A DNA stretch of 64,000 bases, taken from the NCBI GenBank assembly GCA_019359675.1, contig JAHHGX010000002.1, forward strand, positions 1 through 64,000, in the 5' to 3' direction. Position 1 is the stretch's first letter, and every line of letters starts with the position of its first letter. The position numbers were made by a program, and so were the translations under genes. The notes beneath the pieces are model-generated. The model was not told the DNA's origin and searched no databases. It worked only from the letters and a program-made list of their open reading frames with translations. The DNA comes from Calothrix sp. FI2-JRJ7. Lineage in GTDB: Bacteria > Cyanobacteriota > Cyanobacteriia > Cyanobacteriales > Nostocaceae. Of this stretch, positions 56,118 to 64,000 are shown one piece after another.

Positions 56118-57428
56118 TTACGTGTCTAGTTCTTGTTTAGCGTGATTGTAGCGGTAAGATACTCCGGAAACGGCGCCTAGCAACAGCCATGAAAGCGCAT
56201 TGAGTCGCAGGTCAAATAAACTTACGTCTAGTGTATTAAAAATTACCCATGATATGACAATTAGGAAATAGCTGAAGAATATTAGTTTGTCTTGTTCAGA
56301 ACATATTGATTGTTTTAGTACTCGTATACTGGAGATTAAAATCCAGATAATTAAGCTTATAAATAATAGTGTGTTGGGTATTCCTATTTCTGCGGATAGC
56401 ATCAAAAATAAGTTGTGGGGGTGTCCTAGCCAAATGTGCATTTTTTCTTGGTATACGGGGGTAAAGTTTCTTAGTCCCCAACCTGTTAAAGGACGCTGTT
56501 GTGCCATTGACCAGGCAAACTGCCATTGTGTTGTTCGCATTAGTTGAACTGGTCGGTCTGGAAACATTTGGTCGTTTAAACGTGCCCAAAAGAATGCTGG
56601 AACGAAAGTACGAAATATCCCAGCGATAGATGTCGGTGCGAATGCTGCTAAAAGTACACTAACTGTAACGGCGCCAAAAAAACCAACTATAAGGCGCCAT
56701 CCTTTGAAAACTGCATAAGCAACACAAGCTAAAATTGCTATTAACCAAGCATTACGGGAATTAGTTAATATCAATGCGGCAAAATTGAGAAGCACAGCAA
56801 CTGTCAGAAAGAGTAATGAGTGCTGAGTTCTGAGTGCTGAGTACGAAATACCAATATTTTCTTCTATCTTTTCTAACCACAATCCAGATGCGAGAATAAA
56901 AACTATTACCAAATACCCAGCTAGGATATTCGCGTACATAAATACAGAAGACATGCGACCTAGAGGGTTTCCACCAGGTGTAATTGTCCAACCAAATATA
57001 TTAAAGATTAATTCCGGAGTTTTTAAGCCTAAGAACATTTGTCCTAAACCAAGTAATGCAACTGGTATAGAAGTAATTACCATTATCCAAGCAAGGCGCC
57101 GTAGTTGGGCTGTTGTTTGAATTAAAGTATCAAAGGCACAAAATAATAAAATGAAAGGTACAAAATTTGGTAATCCCAGTAGTGCGGGTATTTTTTCCTG
57201 TGCAAAGGCTGTTGTGATAATAAGCACTAAGCTAAAAATGCCAAATCCCTGATTAATAGGGCGCCGTACAATACTTTTGTACTTAAATAACCAAGTAATA
57301 AGTAGTGCCAAGCTTAAGTTAATCACCCCCAATACTGGCATTAGAGGAAAAATCAACACTCCAACTTGGGCGAAATTCCAAGGTAGTTGTAATTTTGAAT
57401 CTGGATGCTGTGAACCGTGTTTAGTCAT
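56118..57428 (-). CDS. O-antigen ligase-like membrane protein (Wzy_C family)
   Basis: 436 residues with about ten to twelve membrane helices and one larger loop near residues 275-345 containing FFWARLNDQMFPDRPVQLMR, RPLTGWGLRNFTPVYQEKMH and LGHPHNLFLMLSAEIGIPNT. The GxGxxxF...HxHN pattern is that of O-antigen ligases and polymerases. It probably transfers or polymerises lipid-linked glycans at the plasma membrane. A five-fold heptamer repeat lies inside the gene at 56811-56845. Alone on this strand; acceptor unknown. Confidence 0.82.
   Translation of the reverse strand: MTKHGSQHPDSKLQLPWNFAQVGVLIFPLMPVLGVINLSLALLITWLFKYKSIVRRPINQGFGIFSLVLIITTAFAQEKIPALLGLPNFVPFILLFCAFDTLIQTTAQLRRLAWIMVITSIPVALLGLGQMFLGLKTPELIFNIFGWTITPGGNPLGRMSSVFMYANILAGYLVIVFILASGLWLEKIEENIGISYSALRTQHSLLFLTVAVLLNFAALILTNSRNAWLIAILACVAYAVFKGWRLIVGFFGAVTVSVLLAAFAPTSIAGIFRTFVPAFFWARLNDQMFPDRPVQLMRTTQWQFAWSMAQQRPLTGWGLRNFTPVYQEKMHIWLGHPHNLFLMLSAEIGIPNTLLFISLIIWILISSIRVLKQSICSEQDKLIFFSYFLIVISWVIFNTLDVSLFDLRLNALSWLLLGAVSGVSYRYNHAKQELDT
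56811..56845. repeat. Heptamer tandem repeat within the ligase gene
   Basis: GAGTAAT, GAGTGCT, GAGTTCT, GAGTGCT, GAGTACG in a row, 35 bases, encoding SALRTQHS-type residues on the minus strand in an extramembrane stretch. It is the same class of heptamer as at 42226-42260. Confidence 0.6.
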
Positions 57429-57535
57429 TTGTCAAAAGTAGTATTGCTAATTGTTTTTGGTCTTTTGCCCGCTCGTCCTGGGTCTAATGACGAAAGACTA
57501 ACGTCAAATGACTAATAACTTTTAAACTTTTAAAC

Positions 57536-57556
57536 TAATGACTAATGACTAATGAC
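57536..57556. repeat. Heptamer tandem repeat (CTAATGA x3)
   Basis: Three perfect heptamers between the YaaW gene and the ligase gene, with degenerate neighbours from 57465 (GACTAACGTCAAATGACTAA). Confidence 0.6.
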
Positions 57557-57563
57557 ATTAAAG

Positions 57564-58427
57564 TCAAGCCGGTTCCCAACATTCTTCGCCACGAGTTAGA
57601 CGAATTTGTGCGATTGTAAAAATCGTGGGGATTATCCGACCGTAATTTGTTGCTATTGCACGCCACCCTAAATCAGCAAGAAACCATGTCCACATCATTG
57701 GACCAATAAAGGCAAACACTGTACGCGCGGCGCCGTATCGTGCTGCATTTATCGCCATTCCTTGACGTGCCATCTGTAAACCCACGTAATTTTGGAATTG
57801 GTCGGCTGCTATTTTTCCTCCTTGAATTGCGGCTTGACGTGCCATTTGATACGCTGCAAAATGCGTAGCAAATTGACGCGCAATTTGTCTGAGCAACAGC
57901 GGTTGCACTACCGAAGTTAAAGCTAACGCGCTACCTCCTTTAAATAGCAGTCCGAGTGGGTCGGGTTGCAATAATAAAGGTAGTGGTTCGTTTGTGGATA
58001 TCGATTTTGCCAGCTGCGCTTGTACTCGCTCGGTTAACTTTTGTTTTTCCGCAGGGGGTAATTTTCGCCAAACGCGCCCTAATAAATGTAGAAAAAGTTC
58101 AGCTTCTAAATCAACTGTCGCCAAATCATCTGAATAAGTTACTTTTAAATACTTACAAACCTGAATTAGGGCTTGTCGGTAGGTAACTTGATTGGTGCGT
58201 CCCCGTAAAACCGTAATACCATCGGCGGCTAAATAGCGAAAGCGTTCTTCTAGCGCCGATAGCCAAGCTTCACGGCTTTGGCTTTGCACTTCGATTGGTT
58301 CGGGTGTCTGTACGTAATCGAGGGGGTTGAATTTACGACTAAACAAGATTGCTGTTAAATCCTTTAATTCATCCTCTGTTGCCAGTTCCAAGGCTTCCCT
58401 CAGTTCATCCAATTTCCCTTCCTCCAA
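57564..58427 (-). CDS. YaaW family protein
   Basis: 287 residues. The N-terminus (DELREALELATEDELKDLTA, ILFSRKFNPLDYV) matches the start of YaaW/UPF0174 proteins. The middle is helical; the C-terminal third has hydrophobic stretches (ALALTSVVQPLLLRQIARQF, VFAFIGPMMWTWFLADLGW) that may contact membrane. No biochemical role is established to my knowledge. It is divergent from the FAD protein gene. Confidence 0.75.
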   Translation of the reverse strand: MEEGKLDELREALELATEDELKDLTAILFSRKFNPLDYVQTPEPIEVQSQSREAWLSALEERFRYLAADGITVLRGRTNQVTYRQALIQVCKYLKVTYSDDLATVDLEAELFLHLLGRVWRKLPPAEKQKLTERVQAQLAKSISTNEPLPLLLQPDPLGLLFKGGSALALTSVVQPLLLRQIARQFATHFAAYQMARQAAIQGGKIAADQFQNYVGLQMARQGMAINAARYGAARTVFAFIGPMMWTWFLADLGWRAIATNYGRIIPTIFTIAQIRLTRGEECWEPA

Positions 58428-58550
58428 ATCGCGCAGCTTGTTCTCTGTTCCCTATTCTACTATCAGCTTTTCGTGGTCAATGGTAATAGTAGTAGCTAAC
58501 AGCTAATTCATTATTGACCACTTATACATTAACCATTTACCACGCTCCCT

Positions 58551-59597
58551 ATGACAGATGTTGTAATAATAGGCGCCGGAATGGCTGGTTTAGTTTGCGC
58601 GCAGCAGTTAACCCAAGCTGGTTATTCGGTGTTAGTAGTTGAAAAATCGCGTGGTTTTGGTGGCAGAGTCGCAACTCGTCGCTTACATAATACTTGTGCT
58701 GACCACGGTGCATGTTACCTCAAGCCCAAAGGTAAATTAATGACTCAGTTCGTTGAGTTATTAATACAACGTAACATTCTTCAAGTTTGGAACGGTACTT
58801 TTATGGAAAAGACACAGAATATTGTGTCTTCGATGCAACCGAGGTATGTAAGTCCTACTGGAATGAGTTCTATAGCTAAGTTTCTGGCACAAGGTTTGGA
58901 TGTAATTCTTGAACAGCGTGTTGTTGAAGTTAATTTTGATGATAATCAATGGTGCCTAACTCTTGAATCAACAACGGCGCCAATAACAGCGAAAGCCTTA
59001 ATTATCGCAATTCCTGCCCCCCAAGCTTTAACCTTACTTGAACCACTCGAAGGTAGTATTCTTAATTCCACATTTATTAACAAACTACGTTCGGTTCAAT
59101 TCTTCCCAAGTATCACCGTCATGGCTGGCTATCCAGCTACGTCAACACCAGTTCCTCAATGGAAAGCCATAACATTTGATAATGATAATACCCTAGGATG
59201 GATTGGTTTCGATAGCACTAAACGTCTTAACCCCTCACAACCTGTTTTCGTAGTTCAAAGTAGCGCTGATTTTGCCGCACAAAATTTAGAGGCTCAAGAT
59301 TTACAGCCTGTAGGACAACAGATGTTACGTACTGTCTCCAACTCGGTCGGATTTGACTGGCTTGCATCGCCTGATTGGTTACAAGTTCATCGTTGGCGTT
59401 ATGCTTTTCCTAGCACTCCCTTACAAGAAACTTTTTTAACTGCCGAAACTTTACAACCCTTAGTGTGCTGCGGTGATTGGTGTGGAGGTAACTTAATTTC
59501 AGGCGCCATTTATTCTGGACTCAGCGCAGCAAGTGCTGTAAACTCTCAACTTCAACCCAATACCACCCTCAAAGATTTGAACTTCATACAATTGTAG
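58551..59597 (+). CDS. FAD-dependent amine-oxidase/renalase-like protein
   Basis: 348 residues. The Rossmann FAD motif is at the very start (DVVIIGAGMAGLVCAQQLTQ), with VVEKSRGFGGRVATRR as the second FAD-contacting loop and DHGACYLK after it. A C-terminal CCGDWCGGNLISGAIYSGLS closes the FAD site. The RxxGGRVATRR and GACYL features are those of renalase-like NAD(P)-dependent oxidoreductases. The substrate is unknown. Cytosolic, monocistronic; a dispersed GTTGGGTTACACC repeat follows. Confidence 0.82.
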   Translation: MTDVVIIGAGMAGLVCAQQLTQAGYSVLVVEKSRGFGGRVATRRLHNTCADHGACYLKPKGKLMTQFVELLIQRNILQVWNGTFMEKTQNIVSSMQPRYVSPTGMSSIAKFLAQGLDVILEQRVVEVNFDDNQWCLTLESTTAPITAKALIIAIPAPQALTLLEPLEGSILNSTFINKLRSVQFFPSITVMAGYPATSTPVPQWKAITFDNDNTLGWIGFDSTKRLNPSQPVFVVQSSADFAAQNLEAQDLQPVGQQMLRTVSNSVGFDWLASPDWLQVHRWRYAFPSTPLQETFLTAETLQPLVCCGDWCGGNLISGAIYSGLSAASAVNSQLQPNTTLKDLNFIQL

Positions 59598-60222
59598 GTT
59601 GGGTGCAGCGGCAGCGTAACCCAACATCAACATTATTAATGTTATCAATGTTGGGTTACACCTACGTACCTCTTAAGTATATATACTTAGTATTCAAATA
59701 ATCTTAAGAAATAATTAAAAAAATTTATTACACTACCTATCCTAAAAATTGTTTCATAGAATAGATGAGTCGTAAGTTTTGATACCAACTACTTAATTAC
59801 ACTTATTTGTATATTTACTATACAACAATCTTTTTGCCAGATAATTTGTATTAATTGATACATGTTAGTAAAAATACAGCAATTAGAGCTAGTAACTGTA
59901 ATTGGTAAGTGGAGAAGGTAATTCTTAATAATATATTCATTATTAAAGAATGGCGCCCAAAATGTTCACAATGAGTTTTGTGTATTTTTTGCGCGAAAAG
60001 TCAGAAAATCTAAATAATTAAGATAAGGATGCTTACTAAATTTGGATGTCGGCAGACTTATGTTGATTAGTAAAAATTTGTTTACTAAAGATGAACTTTT
60101 GTTTAAGAAGCAAAATATAACTCAAGTAGTTTGATAAATTGAAAAACTCACTTGATCAAAATTTGTTTGCTTACAACAACTGTAAACTTAGTCATGTTTC
60201 AATTAATCAAGGAAGTATAGAT
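59598..60222. other. Long AT-rich spacer
   Basis: An inverted dispersed repeat occupies 59594-59668 (TAGGTTGGGTGCAGC and GTTGGGTTACACCTACG). One GGCGCC is at about 59952. A frame open from TTG 60139 runs into the next gene. Otherwise I see nothing. Confidence 0.35.
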
Positions 60223-60570
60223 ATGGAAACTGCTGTTAAATTAACATTGCAATCAGTTGTTGGAGAAATACAAAAGGTTTTAGATACATATTCTTACACT
60301 CCTTATCAACAAGTATTTGCAATTCCTGACATAAATCAAGACTTAATAGATTATGTAGCGGCGCAGATTCCTTGCTTAGATAGCGATTTTGATACAGCGT
60401 GTGGAATCAATTATAAGTTACCACGTAACCCTTTGCAAGCAAAGTTGCACGTGCAAAGTATAATTCACCAAGGAATTTGTTCGATTATGGAACAAAAATC
60501 TGAATGGATTAGCAGATTGTTTAATGACACAGTTCAACCAAATTGCGAACCTTCACACTGGTTTGGATAA
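60223..60570 (+). CDS. Conserved hypothetical protein
   Basis: About 115 residues from ATG 60223, supported by AAGGAAG eight bases before it; the frame is open back to 60139. Helical (TAVKLTLQSVVGEIQKVLDT, DINQDLIDYVAAQIP), with two conserved-looking cysteines and the end NCEPSHWFG. I do not recognise it. A GTAGAGACGTTACATGTAACG palindrome at 60573-60600 follows as a probable terminator. Confidence 0.55.
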   Translation: METAVKLTLQSVVGEIQKVLDTYSYTPYQQVFAIPDINQDLIDYVAAQIPCLDSDFDTACGINYKLPRNPLQAKLHVQSIIHQGICSIMEQKSEWISRLFNDTVQPNCEPSHWFG

Positions 60571-60572
60571 TT

Positions 60573-60600
60573 GTAGAGACGTTACATGTAACGTCTCTAC
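60573..60600. terminator. Palindromic terminator repeat
   Basis: GTAGAGACGTTACA and its complement form an almost perfect 28-base palindrome directly after the stop at 60570. It shares its arms with the palindrome at 29711-29738. Confidence 0.55.
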
Positions 60601-60708
60601 ATAATATTTATCGCGTTTCCCGGTCTAGCGAAGTACGTTTTTAAAGTTGCTTATTCTGGTAGTAAAGAATTAGATGTACCTCATTTGCTTAGGAAACGCT
60701 ATATCAAT

Positions 60709-61041
60709 TTATTTACTTGCGTCATATCCCCAATTTTTGAGGGAATAATACCAGCGGGTGTGTTCAATATCACCCTCTGGTTTTTGTGCTGAGTGACGAT
60801 GAATATAGCTCACTACTTTTTTCATGTGGGCAAAATCTTCTTCTGAATATTCATCTTCGTCTTTTTGCAGTAACTCAATAATATACTTTCCAGATTGATG
60901 CCCAACTGATTCGTCTTCCCCGTCTTTCGTCATCCCTACGGATTTTGATTTTTCCGTATCTAACCATGACTCCAATTCTTTTGGTTTCATGTTTACTGAC
61001 GTGCGGAATTCTTCTATTACAGATTTTACTTCTTTAGTCAT
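60709..61041 (-). CDS. DUF3140 family protein
   Basis: A 110-residue soluble helical protein: VIEEFRTSVNMKPKELESWL, DTEKSKSVGMTKDGEDESVG, HQSGKYIIELLQKDEDEYSE and SYIHRHSAQKPEGD. This matches DUF3140, a family that usually travels with DUF2945 genes as here. Role unknown, possibly stress related. The DUF2945 gene ends 15 bases upstream, so the two form an operon. Confidence 0.8.
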   Translation of the reverse strand: MTKEVKSVIEEFRTSVNMKPKELESWLDTEKSKSVGMTKDGEDESVGHQSGKYIIELLQKDEDEYSEEDFAHMKKVVSYIHRHSAQKPEGDIEHTRWYYSLKNWGYDASK

Positions 61042-61056
61042 AGTTTTTATTGGTGT

Positions 61057-61326
61057 TTAATCTACTTTTTCAAGTGAATCTGGTTTGTGTGCTGCAACAT
61101 CACCACTTTTGTCACTTTTAACTAAATACTGAGGATTATCCTTAGAAGCTGCTACGTGATGTCCTTTTATATCTGTGGGTGAGGTGAGTTTTTCTTCGAC
61201 TTCTCCTACGGTTTCTCCACGTGAAGTCTTCCATTTAACTCTGTCACCTGCTTTTAATTCTTCAGACACGGGTTTCGTCCTTTTACTTTCTACTTTATAT
61301 ACCCGCTTATTATGTTTGCTACCCAA
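61057..61326 (-). CDS. DUF2945 (HVA1 Tudor-like) protein
   Basis: 89 residues, Lys/Glu-rich. The conserved core is ELKAGDRVKWKTSRGETVGE, then IKGHHVAASKDNPQYLVKSD and the ending HKPDSLEKV, typical of the DUF2945 or hypervirulence-associated Tudor domain, a small SH3-like barrel. First gene of the DUF2945-DUF3140 operon. Confidence 0.82.
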   Translation of the reverse strand: MGSKHNKRVYKVESKRTKPVSEELKAGDRVKWKTSRGETVGEVEEKLTSPTDIKGHHVAASKDNPQYLVKSDKSGDVAAHKPDSLEKVD

Positions 61327-61459
61327 ACCTGATTAATCAGTCTTGGGTATAAATTATTTTATCTATCTGCTTGGGGATATTTACGAAAATAAATTTGCAC
61401 CTACGCAGTAAAATAAAGATTTGTTAATAAAACTTAAAAGGTAACGCGCGACTTCATAT

Positions 61460-61981
61460 ATGAATATCCAACCGGAATTTCTCCAATATACTCAGTGGTC
61501 GGGAATTGCGACTTTAGCTTTAGCCGCTATCGCAATTTTAGCTTTTGTTTTTAAATGGGGTATTCGCTTTCGACTTGTGGGTACAACCGGGTTTATGTTA
61601 GTTGTTACAGGAGGTTTGTTTGCCTTATCACTGGCGCCACTAACACGAACAGTAATTCCCGGCGCCGTTCGCTACAACTTAGTCTACGACAATGGAGCGA
61701 CGCAAACCGTAATTTCACTTAAGAACGATATCACCCAAACCCAACTCGATGCCACTCTTCGCCAAGCTGCAAGTGATTTGTACTCCTCTGGGCGCCTCGG
61801 TGCTGGTACTAATAATCTCATGTTAATCCGCGCACGTACTGTAATTCATCCAGAACCAGGTGTTTCAATACCTTTGTACATTGGACAAGCCAAACGCTCT
61901 TTGGCTAGTCGCGATGACTCAAGCATGGCAGTTGAAATTTTTGAAGATAAATTTGCTTTATTAGCAAAACCAACAGCATAA
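61460..61981 (+). CDS. ycf51: Ycf51 (DUF2518) family protein
   Basis: 173 residues, conserved in cyanobacteria and some plastid genomes. Two membrane helices (SGIATLALAAIAILAFVF and GTTGFMLVVTGGLFALSLAP) anchor a soluble domain (VRYNLVYDNGATQTVISLKN, LGAGTNNLMLIRARTVIHPE). Probably in the thylakoid or plasma membrane. Function unknown. ATG 61460 is the natural start. Confidence 0.85.
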   Translation: MNIQPEFLQYTQWSGIATLALAAIAILAFVFKWGIRFRLVGTTGFMLVVTGGLFALSLAPLTRTVIPGAVRYNLVYDNGATQTVISLKNDITQTQLDATLRQAASDLYSSGRLGAGTNNLMLIRARTVIHPEPGVSIPLYIGQAKRSLASRDDSSMAVEIFEDKFALLAKPTA

Positions 61982-62203
61982 GCAACGGATGCAACGGATG
62001 TAACGGATGCATAAGTTATCCGTTCTTTCCGTTGCCAATTTGTGTTTCCCGATACAATTCTTATTATTTTGCAATAAAATATTACTTGAAGGTAGTTTAA
62101 GTATAACTTAATGCATATGTATTAACAAATTGGAAGCTGATACTTATAGTTAAGAACTGTATCAAAAAGTATGCAGAAATGTTACTGTTAGTTAATTAGT
62201 TAT
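61982..62203. other. Spacer with ACGGATG tandem repeat
   Basis: CAACGGATG, CAACGGATG, TAACGGATG in tandem at 61983-62009, then an inverted GTTATCCGTTC. The same motif occurs at 20346-20380 and 49743. No gene. Confidence 0.5.
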
Positions 62204-63385
62204 ATGCCTAATAAATTTTTAACCGAAAAGTTGTCTACTCAAACTTCTAGTTCGTTATCTTTCCTTGCAGTTGCCCCTGCGAAGATAATTCGCGGTACCC
62301 AAGTGTTGGCAGCTGCTGTTGATGATATTGCCCGTTTGGGTAAGCGTCCTTTGATTATTGGTGGTAAAACGCTGACTGCAATTGAAGGTTTTCTGAAGCC
62401 TGTTTTAAATGCTTCTTCGTTGCAATGCTCATGTGCTTGTTACACTCCTGATTGTAGTGAAGCTAGTTTGCTTTCTTTACGTGCAGAAGCCAAAAAGCAT
62501 TCTTGTGATGTGATTATTGGCGTAGGTGGTGGTAAAGCACTAGATACAGCGAAGCTTATTGCTTATCAGTTAGATGTGCCTGTAGTGACAGTTCCAACTT
62601 CGGCGGCAACTTGTGCTGGATGGACTGCTTTATCAAACGTCTATTCGGATGAGGGAGCATTTCTTTACGATGTTGGGTTAGCGCACTGTCCTGATTTGGT
62701 TATTTTAGATTACGATTTGGTGCAAACGGCGCCAACTCGGACTTTAGTGGCAGGAATTGGCGATGCTTTAGCTAAGTGGTATGAAGCTTCGGTTAGTAGT
62801 GGGCACTCTGAGCAAACTATGATTATTGCTGCCGTTCAGCAAGCACGTGTATTACGCGATATTCTCTTCCAAAAATCCTCACAAGCCCTAAAAGAACCTG
62901 GTGGTGATGCTTGGCGCGAAGTTGTTGATGCTTCTGTTCTCATGGCAGGGGTAATTGGTGGTTTGGGTGGCGCCCAATGTCGAACGGTTGCAGCACATGC
63001 AGTTCACAATGGATTAACTCATATTTGCGGGCGCCATAGTATCCACGGTGAGAAAGTAGCTTTTGGAATTTTAGTGCAGTTGCGTTTAGAAGAGATGGTT
63101 CAAGGTAGCCAACTCGCTTCCTCTGCAAGACAACAGTTGTTAAAGTTCTATGCAGAAATTGGTTTGCCGCGTAATTTGAATGATCTAGGTTTGGGAGATG
63201 TGACTCTGCGACAACTACTTTGTGCCGCAGAAATTGCCCTCGACCCCAAATCAGATATTCATAGATTACCGTTTAAAGTTTCCTCTGAACAGTTGATGGC
63301 AGCAATGGTATCTACGACGGCGCCAATAGATAATACGATGAGTCGCGTTTCGGTGTTGGAAGTGAGTGACGAGGTTGAGCAATGA
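62204..63385 (+). CDS. Iron-containing alcohol dehydrogenase family (GldA-like)
   Basis: 393 residues of the glycerol-dehydrogenase-like group. The NAD site is VIIGVGGGKALDTAKLIAYQ with VVTVPTSAATCAGWTALSNV after it. Metal ligands are the Asp in GDALAKWYEA and two His in AAHAVHNGLTHI and HSIHGEKVAFG. GldA oxidises glycerol, and relatives reduce other small ketones. In this operon, with an aminotransferase overlapping by four bases, the substrate may be an amino-acid-related carbonyl rather than glycerol. Confidence 0.85.
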   Translation: MPNKFLTEKLSTQTSSSLSFLAVAPAKIIRGTQVLAAAVDDIARLGKRPLIIGGKTLTAIEGFLKPVLNASSLQCSCACYTPDCSEASLLSLRAEAKKHSCDVIIGVGGGKALDTAKLIAYQLDVPVVTVPTSAATCAGWTALSNVYSDEGAFLYDVGLAHCPDLVILDYDLVQTAPTRTLVAGIGDALAKWYEASVSSGHSEQTMIIAAVQQARVLRDILFQKSSQALKEPGGDAWREVVDASVLMAGVIGGLGGAQCRTVAAHAVHNGLTHICGRHSIHGEKVAFGILVQLRLEEMVQGSQLASSARQQLLKFYAEIGLPRNLNDLGLGDVTLRQLLCAAEIALDPKSDIHRLPFKVSSEQLMAAMVSTTAPIDNTMSRVSVLEVSDEVEQ

Positions 63386-64000
63386 GTTTAAGTTGGATTA
63401 AGTCCGCAGAACGCATACAAAATTTACCGGCTTATCCGTTTGCCCGGTTAGATGAACTTAAGGCAAACGCACGGCAACAAGGTTTAGATTTGATTGATTT
63501 GGGAATGGGTAATCCCGATGGTAGTACACCTCAACCAGTCATTGATGCTGCGGTGAAAGCGTTGCAGAACCCTGCAAATCACGGTTATCCACCATTTGAA
63601 GGAACTGCTAGTTTTCGAGGTTGTATAACAAATTGGTACTATCGTCGCTATGGTGTAAAGTTAGACTCCGACAGTGAAGCTTTACCTTTACTTGGTTCTA
63701 AAGAAGGTTTGGCACATTTAGCGCTAGCTTATATTAATCCAGGTGATGTTGTCTTAGTGCCTTCGCCATCGTACCCAGTACATTTTCGTGGTCCGTTAAT
63801 TGCTGGGGGAGACGTTTATAGCTTAGTTCTGAAGCCAGAAAATAATTGGTTAATTGATTTAGCGGCAATTCCTGATGAGGTCGCACGTAAAGCTAAAATT
63901 CTTTATTTCAATTATCCTAGTAATCCAACTGCGGCAACTGCTCCGCGTGAATTTTTTGAAGAAATAGTTGCTTTTGCTCGTAAGTATGAAATTCTGCTAG
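63382..64000 (+). CDS. Class I/II aminotransferase, cut by the window end
   Basis: The first 206 codons of a PLP-dependent aminotransferase of the LL-diaminopimelate/aspartate aminotransferase group: AERIQNLPAYPFARLDELKA, DLIDLGMGNPDGSTPQPVID, LLGSKEGLAHLALAYINPGD, PSPSYPVHFRGPLIAGGDVY and LYFNYPSNPTAATA. The PLP lysine lies beyond 64000. The ATG overlaps the stop of the GldA-like gene (ATGA), so they are translated together. Confidence 0.88.
   Translation, partial: MSLSWIKSAERIQNLPAYPFARLDELKANARQQGLDLIDLGMGNPDGSTPQPVIDAAVKALQNPANHGYPPFEGTASFRGCITNWYYRRYGVKLDSDSEALPLLGSKEGLAHLALAYINPGDVVLVPSPSYPVHFRGPLIAGGDVYSLVLKPENNWLIDLAAIPDEVARKAKILYFNYPSNPTAATAPREFFEEIVAFARKYEILL

Noticed and set aside
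56296-56991. Minus-strand ORFs overlapping the O-antigen-ligase-like gene in other frames
   Set aside because: They lack hydrophobic periodicity or known motifs, while the main frame is a continuous polytopic membrane protein.

Overview
The window is a chromosomal segment of a cyanobacterium. It carries psbA (photosystem II D1), petC-petA (cytochrome b6f), an orange carotenoid protein gene with its fluorescence recovery protein, a high-light-inducible protein, and several families confined to cyanobacteria and plastids (Ycf51, DUF3067, DUF1825, DUF3143). Base composition is AT-rich, intergenic regions are long and repeat-laden, and heptamer tandem repeats occur, all of which suit a large-genome filamentous (Nostocales-like) organism. 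I cannot fix the genus. GGCGCC recurs about 97 times by eye in 64 kb, while the usual cyanobacterial iterated palindrome GCGATCGC was not seen once.

Layout. 0-5 kb is an accessory region: a DUF4351 protein and a second copy of its tail, a frameshifted MazF toxin with an intact antitoxin, a divergent DUF433/DUF5615 toxin-antitoxin pair, a small inverted-repeat element, a GT8 glycosyltransferase and broken ORFs. 5.6-11 kb is a photosynthesis and photoprotection block (psbA, ocp, frp, a GAF histidine kinase, hli). 11-18.3 kb holds a secreted beta-helix-like protein and a two-gene P-loop ATPase / STAND-TPR-WD40 operon. 19.4-25 kb carries tatC, a GNAT, DUF3067, petC-petA, an SH3/peptidase-like gene and a small one-helix membrane protein with a good HLR1 site. 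25-31.5 kb is housekeeping: pyrF, tyrS, a class A PBP, DUF1825, a TM2 protein, a ComEA-like protein and lepB.

32-39.6 kb holds an atypical Hsp70 / zinc-ribbon-LysM / TPR operon whose last gene is truncated, then clpC. 40-44 kb has rimI, then lysA-cdaA-uppS, which links diaminopimelate use, c-di-AMP synthesis and the undecaprenyl carrier, all tied to cell-wall building. 44-48.6 kb is a dnaK3-like / dnaJ / J-protein / DUF3143 chaperone cluster. 48.7-55.3 kb has an M28 peptidase, a Uma2 nuclease, a DNA methylase fragment, a decaying leucine-rich-repeat-variant locus and a bestrophin. 55.3-64 kb has an O-antigen-ligase-like protein, YaaW, a renalase-like FAD protein, DUF3140/DUF2945, Ycf51, a GldA-like dehydrogenase and an aminotransferase cut by the window end.

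No tRNA, rRNA, CRISPR array or complete transposase gene was recognised. The candidates I find most worth following are the STAND/WD40 operon, the GGCGCC palindrome, the paired 15-bp palindrome repeat family, and the HLR1-controlled small membrane protein.
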